10,329 bases of DNA from an uncultured Clostridia bacterium (GTDB taxonomy: Bacteria; Bacillota_A; Clostridia; TANB77; CAG-508), in NCBI GenBank assembly GCA_949747745.1, contig CATKFT010000298.1, forward strand, positions 1-10,329, in the 5' to 3' direction. How positions within the stretch are numbered: position 1 is the stretch's first letter; each line of letters opens with the position of its first letter. The notes beneath the pieces were generated by a model. That model saw nothing but the letters and a program-made list of their open reading frames with translations, was not told where the DNA came from and did not search any database. A program made the translations under genes and the position numbers. Positions 6,304 through 10,329 of the stretch are shown piece after piece.

Positions 6304-6361
6304 TTTTAAATTACCTATAGGTGTAAAAAGTAAGTTATTAATTTTAATAATATAAAAATTT

Positions 6362-6367
6362 GGGAGG
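6362..6367 (+). promoter_or_regulatory. Ribosome binding site of ftsZ
   Basis: GGGAGG ends 7 nt before ATG 6375. A second in-frame ATG follows at 6378; spacing favours the first slightly. The rest of the 71-nt ftsA-ftsZ gap (6304-6374) holds a 10-bp palindrome, ACCTATAGGT (6313-6322), and no clear promoter. Confidence 0.75.
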
Positions 6368-6374
6368 ATAAAAA

Positions 6375-7502
6375 ATGATGGTAGACTATGAAGAAAACAA
6401 TAATGATAGAATGATGGATGGAACAGCTACAATAAAAGTTATTGGTGTTGGAGGAGCAGGAAACAATGCTGTAAATAGAATGGTTGAATCAGGAATAAGA
6501 GGAGTAGAATTTATTTCAGTAAATACAGATAGACAAGCACTTCAAGAATCTAAAGCAGGAACTAAAATTCAAATAGGAGAAAAAATAACAAGAGGATTAG
6601 GAGCAGGAGCAAACCCAGATATAGGAGCACAATCAGCAGAAGAAAATAAATCTGAAATAGCAGAAGTATTACGTGGAGCAGACATGGTTTTTGTAACAGC
6701 TGGTATGGGCGGAGGAACAGGAACAGGTGCAGCTCCAATAGTAGCAGCAGCAGCCAAAGAAATGGGAATACTAACAATAGGTGTTGTTACAAAACCATTT
6801 ACATTTGAGGGTAAAAAAAGACTTTCACAAGCTGAACGTGGAATAGAAAGCTTAAAAGGAAAAGTAGACACATTGGTTGTAATACCAAATGACAAATTAT
6901 TACAAATAATAGATAGAAAAACAAGTATGGTAGAAGCATTCCAAAAAGCAGATGAAGTATTAATGCAAGGTGTACAAGGAATATCAGACTTAATAACAGT
7001 AACAGGAACAGTAAACTTAGATTTTGCAGATGTAAAAACAATAATGTTAAATACAGGAATGGCACATATGGGAATAGGAAGAGCATCAGGAGAAAATAGA
7101 GCAGAAGATGCAGCAAAAGAAGCAATACAAAGTCCACTATTAGAAACATCAATTGAAGGAGCAAGAGGAGTAATAATAAATATAACAGGAGGAGACGATT
7201 TAGGTTTACAAGAAGTAAATACAGCAGCAGAATTGATACAAAGAAGTGTAGATCCAGAGGCCAACATAATATTTGGTACAGTAGTAAATCCAGAATTAGA
7301 AGATGAAATACAAATAACAGTAATAGCAACAGGATTTGATAAAACTCAACCTACAGGAGCAGGATTAGGAGTAGATAGCCTAGTATCAAAAACATGGGAG
7401 AAGAAAATAAGTTCAATACCAACAAGTTCTGATTTAGGAAGTTCACAAGGAGATTTAGATATTCCATCATTCTTACGTAAAAATAAAAGCAAAAATATGT
7501 AA
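6375..7502 (+). CDS. ftsZ: Cell division protein FtsZ, tubulin-like GTPase
   Basis: FtsZ polymerises into the cytokinetic ring at mid-cell, and at the polar septum during sporulation. The 375 residues show the full family layout: a nucleotide-binding start [17 protein letters not shown] (about 20-36), the tubulin signature GGGTGTG (112-118), the GTP-contacting NTD (50-52) and PFTFEG (141-146), and the T7 catalytic loop NLDFADVK (214-221) with its aspartates. A short variable linker leads to the C-terminal peptide [10 protein letters not shown] (about 360-369), which binds FtsA and other partners. The linker of about 35-40 residues is short. No residue is missing. A strong terminator follows, so ftsA-ftsZ form a transcription unit separate from spoIIGA, unless read-through occurs. 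Confidence 0.98.
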   Translation: MMVDYEENNNDRMMDGTATIKVIGVGGAGNNAVNRMVESGIRGVEFISVNTDRQALQESKAGTKIQIGEKITRGLGAGANPDIGAQSAEENKSEIAEVLRGADMVFVTAGMGGGTGTGAAPIVAAAAKEMGILTIGVVTKPFTFEGKKRLSQAERGIESLKGKVDTLVVIPNDKLLQIIDRKTSMVEAFQKADEVLMQGVQGISDLITVTGTVNLDFADVKTIMLNTGMAHMGIGRASGENRAEDAAKEAIQSPLLETSIEGARGVIINITGGDDLGLQEVNTAAELIQRSVDPEANIIFGTVVNPELEDEIQITVIATGFDKTQPTGAGLGVDSLVSKTWEKKISSIPTSSDLGSSQGDLDIPSFLRKNKSKNM

Positions 7503-7520
7503 ATAAAGGAAATAATAAAG

Positions 7521-7556
7521 AGAAATAATCTATAAATGTAGATTATTTCTTTTTTT
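7521..7556 (+). terminator. Intrinsic terminator after ftsZ
   Basis: The stem AGAAATAATCTA (7521-7532) pairs perfectly with TAGATTATTTCT (7539-7550) across a 6-nt loop. It is followed by a T-run to 7556. It separates ftsZ from spoIIGA, whose ATG is about 50 nt further on. Confidence 0.88.
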
Positions 7557-7607
7557 CTACAAGAAGAAAAGACAGATTTCTTGAAAGACAAGTGCTAGAA
7601 TATATGC

Positions 7608-8495
7608 ATGACGATTTATTTAGATATAGTTATAATAGAGAACTTAATAATGAATTACATAATATTATATGCAACATCAATAATAGCAAAGAAAAAAGTA
7701 AGACATATAAGAATATTTATATCAAGTATAATAGGAACAATATATGTAATAGTATTATATGTTACGAAATTACCAATATATTCAAATATAATATCAAAGC
7801 TATTACTATCACTAATAATGGTATATATTATGTTTAAGCCAGAGAATATAAAAACATTAATAAATAATATATTACTATTTTATTTAACATCATTTGTATT
7901 TGGAGGAGCATCAACAGCATTAATATATTTAATAAAACCAGAACAAATATTAACAAAAAATGGAATATTTTTAGGAACATATACTCTTAAAATAGTTTTT
8001 TTAGGAGGAATTGTTGGATTATTTTTAATAATAGTAACAATAAATATAATAAGAAGTAAATTTTCAAAAAAAGACATGTTTTACAATATAAAAATACAAA
8101 TAGAAGAAAAAGCAATAGAAACAAAAGCTATGATAGACACAGGAAATTTATTAAAGGAGCCAATAACTAACATACCAGTTATAATAGTAGAACACACATT
8201 ATTATATGATACAGTAGAAAAAGAAATATTAAATAACCTAGAAGAGATGTTGTCTGGAAACTTTGAAAAAATACCAGATGAAATAAAAAACAAATATTTA
8301 TCTAAACTAAAAGTTATACCGTTTAAGTCATTAGGAAAAGAAAATGGAATGTTATTAGGGATAAAGGTTGATAAAGTAAAAATAGAAAATGAAGAAAACA
8401 GAAAAGTGATTGATAAAGCTATAATAGGAATATACAACAAATCTTTAACGAGAAGAGGAGAATATAGAGCATTATTAGGTATAGATATGATTTAG
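7608..8495 (+). CDS. spoIIGA: Sporulation sigma-E factor-processing peptidase SpoIIGA
   Basis: SpoIIGA is the integral-membrane aspartic protease that cleaves pro-sigma-E in the mother cell when signalled by forespore SpoIIR. The 295 residues have about five hydrophobic segments in the first 150 (start MTIYLDIVIIENLIMNYIIL), then a cytoplasmic protease domain. That domain has the family active site AMIDTGNLLKEP (Asp177 in D-T-G-N) and the conserved IPFKSLGKENGMLLGIKVD (about 237-255). It ends RALLGIDMI. ATG 7608 is the only in-frame ATG start after an upstream in-frame stop (7596-7598), yet no Shine-Dalgarno is visible, and an out-of-frame ATG at 7604 overlaps it (ATGCATG). Translation may therefore be weak. 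sigE, its substrate, follows after 57 nt. No clear promoter or Spo0A box is seen in the short gap after the ftsZ terminator. Confidence 0.95.
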   Translation: MTIYLDIVIIENLIMNYIILYATSIIAKKKVRHIRIFISSIIGTIYVIVLYVTKLPIYSNIISKLLLSLIMVYIMFKPENIKTLINNILLFYLTSFVFGGASTALIYLIKPEQILTKNGIFLGTYTLKIVFLGGIVGLFLIIVTINIIRSKFSKKDMFYNIKIQIEEKAIETKAMIDTGNLLKEPITNIPVIIVEHTLLYDTVEKEILNNLEEMLSGNFEKIPDEIKNKYLSKLKVIPFKSLGKENGMLLGIKVDKVKIENEENRKVIDKAIIGIYNKSLTRRGEYRALLGIDMI

Positions 8496-8552
8496 ACATA
8501 TATAAAAAGGATACAATAGTGTATTTTATGCACTGCCTTAAGAGCGAAAGGA

Positions 8553-9302
8553 ATGATAGTTATTATGAATTTAATAGAGTTACTAAAAAATAGCATAAAT
8601 ACAATTTGTGCAAAATACATAGGAGACAATGAGGAAGAAGAAATTTTACCCATTTTCTATGTGGCAGGAAGCCAAACTTTACCACCACCATTACCAGTTG
8701 AAGAAGAAGAAGAATTAATAAAGCAATTATCAAATCCAGATAACTTAGAAGCTAGACAGATATTAGTAGAAAGAAATTTAAGACTAGTAGTGTATATAGC
8801 TAAAAAGTTTGAAAATACAGGGATAGGTATAGAAGATTTAATATCAATAGGAACTATAGGATTAATGAAAAGTGTAAATACATTTAATTATGATAAAAAA
8901 ATAAAACTTGCAACATACGCATCTAGATGTATAGAGAATGAAATATTAATGTATCTAAGAAGGTCTAATAAAATAAAAGGAGAAATATCAATAGATGAGC
9001 CATTAAATAAAGATGGTGATGGAAATGAACTGTTATTATCAGATATATTGGGAACAGATTCAGATATAACATATAGAGACTTAGAAGATGAAGTTGATAA
9101 AACATTATTAAGAGCTGCAATTAAAAAGTTAAATAATAGAGAGAAAAATATAATGGAAATGAGATTCGGATTTAAAACTGGAAGGGAAAAGACGCAAAAG
9201 GAAGTTGCAGATGAATTGGGAATTTCACAAAGTTATATTTCTAGACTAGAGAAAAAGATTATTGGGAAAATGAGAAAAGATATAATGAGTAAGACAGGAT
9301 AA
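8553..9302 (+). CDS. sigE: RNA polymerase sporulation sigma factor SigE (pro-sigma-E)
   Basis: Sigma-E is the first mother-cell sigma factor of sporulation, made as an inactive membrane-bound precursor. The 249 residues comprise a pro-sequence (about 1-36), a region-2 core [14 protein letters not shown] through [20 protein letters not shown] (about 77-137) with the -10-recognition segment, a linker ([22 protein letters not shown]), and region 4 ending [25 protein letters not shown] with its helix-turn-helix. Cleavage by SpoIIGA would fall near [14 protein letters not shown] (about 34-47), matching the B. subtilis site before GGSEALPPPL. GAAAGGA (8546-8552) abuts ATG 8553 but lies 12 nt before ATG 8565, so the true start is ambiguous; the second gives [10 protein letters not shown]. 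The gene is co-oriented with spoIIGA. sigG does not follow. Confidence 0.97.
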   Translation: MIVIMNLIELLKNSINTICAKYIGDNEEEEILPIFYVAGSQTLPPPLPVEEEEELIKQLSNPDNLEARQILVERNLRLVVYIAKKFENTGIGIEDLISIGTIGLMKSVNTFNYDKKIKLATYASRCIENEILMYLRRSNKIKGEISIDEPLNKDGDGNELLLSDILGTDSDITYRDLEDEVDKTLLRAAIKKLNNREKNIMEMRFGFKTGREKTQKEVADELGISQSYISRLEKKIIGKMRKDIMSKTG

Positions 9303-9348
9303 AGTTATAAATGGGCGCAGAAATGCGTCTATTTATAACTTTATCTTG
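9295..9348 (+). terminator. 25-bp hairpin with GAAA tetraloop at the sigE 3' end, no T-tract
   Basis: Positions 9295-9319 pair with 9324-9348 without a mismatch; three pairs are G-U, at 9297/9346, 9313/9330 and 9315/9328. The GC-rich tip closes on a GAAA (GNRA-type) loop at 9320-9323. The stem includes the last sigE codons and stop. What follows is A-rich rather than T-rich, so canonical intrinsic termination is doubtful. It may be a transcript 3'-end stabiliser, a processed terminator or an attenuator. Confidence 0.6.
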
Positions 9349-9383
9349 AAAATAAAATAAAATGTATTGAAAATAAAATAAAA
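9346..9383. repeat. 17-bp perfect direct repeat, 21-bp period, upstream of radA
   Basis: TTGAAAATAAAATAAAA occurs at 9346-9362 and 9367-9383, separated by TGTA. The start of the second copy (TTGAAA) doubles as the -35 of the predicted radA promoter; the first copy sits exactly two helical turns upstream and its first three bases belong to the sigE hairpin. Confidence 0.75.
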
Positions 9384-9395
9384 ACGTGATATGTT
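9367..9395 (+). promoter_or_regulatory. Extended -10 promoter of radA
   Basis: TTGAAA (9367-9372), 17-bp spacer, TATGTT (9390-9395), with TG at 9387-9388 giving an extended -10 (TGaTATGTT). It lies about 45 nt before the radA start, on the far side of the sigE hairpin. It fits sigma-A spacing; I see no sigma-E or sigma-G consensus. Confidence 0.55.
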
Positions 9396-9423
9396 AACAA
9401 AGGCAGAAAAAGAAAAACAAAAA

Positions 9424-9431
9424 GAGAGGAG
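9424..9431 (+). promoter_or_regulatory. Ribosome binding site of radA
   Basis: GAGAGGAG ends 7 nt before ATG 9439, fixing the radA start. The family zinc finger begins at residue 10, as expected. Confidence 0.8.
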
Positions 9432-9438
9432 AATAGAA

Positions 9439-10329
9439 ATGGCAAAAGCAAAAACAATATTTGTATGCAATGAATGTGGATATGAAACAGCAAAGTGGAT
9501 AGGAAAATGTCCAGCATGCAATAGTTGGAACACATTTTTTGAGCAAAAAATAGAAAAATATTCAGAAACAAACAAATTAGAAAAAAGAGTAGAAGCAACT
9601 CCAAAGCCATTAAATACATATAAAGGACAAGAGACATCAAGAACATCAACAGGATTTACAGAGCTAGATAGAGTATTAGGAGGAGGACTAGTAAAAGGTT
9701 CATTAATATTATTAGGAGGAGAGCCTGGAATAGGAAAATCAACACTAATATTACAATTATGTGATAAAGTAAAAGGAGAAGGAAAAGTATTATATATATC
9801 AGGAGAAGAATCAGCAGAACAAATAAAATTAAGAGCAGACAGATTAAATATAAATAATGAAGAAATATTATTTTTAGGGGAAACAAATATAGAAGCAGTA
9901 AATGAAAATATAATAGAGCTAAATCCCAAATTAGTAATAATAGACTCAATACAGACAATGTTTTCAGAAGATTTAACAGCAGCAGCAGGAAGTGTAAGTC
10001 AAGTAAGAGAAATAACAGCGCAAATTATGAGAATATGTAAATCAAGAGGAATAACAACAATTATAATAGGTCATGTAACAAAAGATGGAAATATAGCAGG
10101 ACCAAGAGTATTAGAACATATGGTAGATACAGTATTATATATAGAAGGAGAAAGATATTTTTCATATAGAATAATAAGAAGTGTAAAAAATAGGTTTGGG
10201 TCAACAAATGAAATAGGCATGTTTGAAATGAGACAAGAAGGAATGTGTGAAATAACAAATCCATCTGAAGTATTAATATCAGAAAGAGAAGATAATCCAT
10301 CTGGATCTTGTATAATAGCAACAATGGAA
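9439..10329 (+). CDS. radA: DNA repair protein RadA (Sms), 3' end beyond the window
   Basis: RadA is a RecA-like ATPase and hexameric helicase that drives branch migration during recombination repair and natural transformation. The visible 297 codons of a usual ~455 show an N-terminal zinc finger CNEC-x10-CPAC (Cys10, 13, 24, 27), GFTELDRVLGGGLVKGS (about 72-88), Walker A GEPGIGKS (95-102), the SGEES motif (121-125), Walker B LVIIDSIQT (about 165-173), IIGHVTKDG (about 209-217) and the RadA-specific KNRFG (250-254). The frame is open to the last base, so the C-terminal Lon-protease-like domain lies outside. The gene has its own promoter and RBS and is separated from sigE by a hairpin. Association with sigE here is probably positional rather than functional. 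In many Firmicutes radA lies near disA, which could be tested downstream. Confidence 0.97.
   Translation, partial: MAKAKTIFVCNECGYETAKWIGKCPACNSWNTFFEQKIEKYSETNKLEKRVEATPKPLNTYKGQETSRTSTGFTELDRVLGGGLVKGSLILLGGEPGIGKSTLILQLCDKVKGEGKVLYISGEESAEQIKLRADRLNINNEEILFLGETNIEAVNENIIELNPKLVIIDSIQTMFSEDLTAAAGSVSQVREITAQIMRICKSRGITTIIIGHVTKDGNIAGPRVLEHMVDTVLYIEGERYFSYRIIRSVKNRFGSTNEIGMFEMRQEGMCEITNPSEVLISEREDNPSGSCIIATME

Noticed and set aside
6313..6322. 10-bp palindrome ACCTATAGGT between ftsA and ftsZ
   Set aside because: Too short to separate from chance and not linked to any promoter element.
6569..7267. 232-codon minus-strand frame opposite ftsZ, and other leucine- or phenylalanine-rich minus frames
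   Set aside because: These are shadows of A-rich plus-strand codons; the compositions are implausible and there are no start signals.
7557..7607. Spo0A box (TGTCGAA) or sigma-A promoter for spoIIGA
   Set aside because: Only partial matches such as GAAAGACAAG; TTGAAA and TAGAAT are 9 bp apart, too close for a promoter.
7592..7837. 81-codon plus frame overlapping the spoIIGA start
   Set aside because: It is low-complexity and overlaps a confident SpoIIGA frame; kept only as a note on the competing ATG at 7604.
8491..8520. Promoter TAGACA/TACAAT in front of sigE
   Set aside because: The spacer is only 13 bp; spoIIGA and sigE are more likely cotranscribed.

Overview
The window looks like the chromosome of a low-GC, endospore-forming member of the Clostridia. 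GC is roughly a quarter to 30 percent, and codons are strongly A/U-ending with AGA and ATA preferred. The gene set is core cell-division and early-sporulation machinery: murA, ftsQ/divIB, two DUF881 genes, sbp, ftsA, ftsZ, spoIIGA, sigE, then radA. Apart from the first ~130 bases, all genes read on the plus strand. There is no sign of mobile elements, CRISPR or RNA genes. The lineage within Clostridia cannot be fixed from this sequence.

Positions 1-249 hold the start of a divergent minus-strand gene running off the left edge and a compact intergenic region. That region is built around a perfect 36-bp palindrome (168-203) with promoter-like elements facing both ways. murA (250-1501) is complete in length and active-site content, but a single extra base near 1028 splits its frame. 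Next come a lysine-rich 138-codon frame and an ftsQ/divIB frame that overlap by 11 nt; they are either two genes or one gene with a long cytoplasmic tail broken by another one-base shift.

Two tandem DUF881 membrane proteins and sbp (3090-4893) form a tight operon. It ends in a perfect terminator whose left arm lies inside the sbp coding sequence. ftsA and ftsZ (5074-7502) follow behind a good sigma-A-type promoter. Just upstream of that promoter are ATTACA repeats at 11- and 22-bp offsets whose reverse complement, TGTAAT-N5-TGTAAT, fits the published WalR (YycF) box. A terminator closes ftsZ.

spoIIGA and sigE (7608-9302) are the mother-cell sporulation module: SpoIIGA is the membrane aspartic protease that removes the pro-sequence of SigE. 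sigG, which follows sigE in Bacillus and many Clostridia, is not next here. In its place is a 25-bp hairpin with a GAAA tetraloop and no T-tract, then a 17-bp direct repeat, a radA promoter and the first 297 codons of radA.

The window is functionally coherent: peptidoglycan precursor synthesis, divisome and Z-ring assembly, and the switch to polar-septum-dependent sigma-E activation. I see no wholly new system. The items most worth checking are the WalR-like box, the palindromic divergent promoter, the sigE 3' hairpin, and up to three frame breaks that all behave as +1 insertions and may be sequencing errors.
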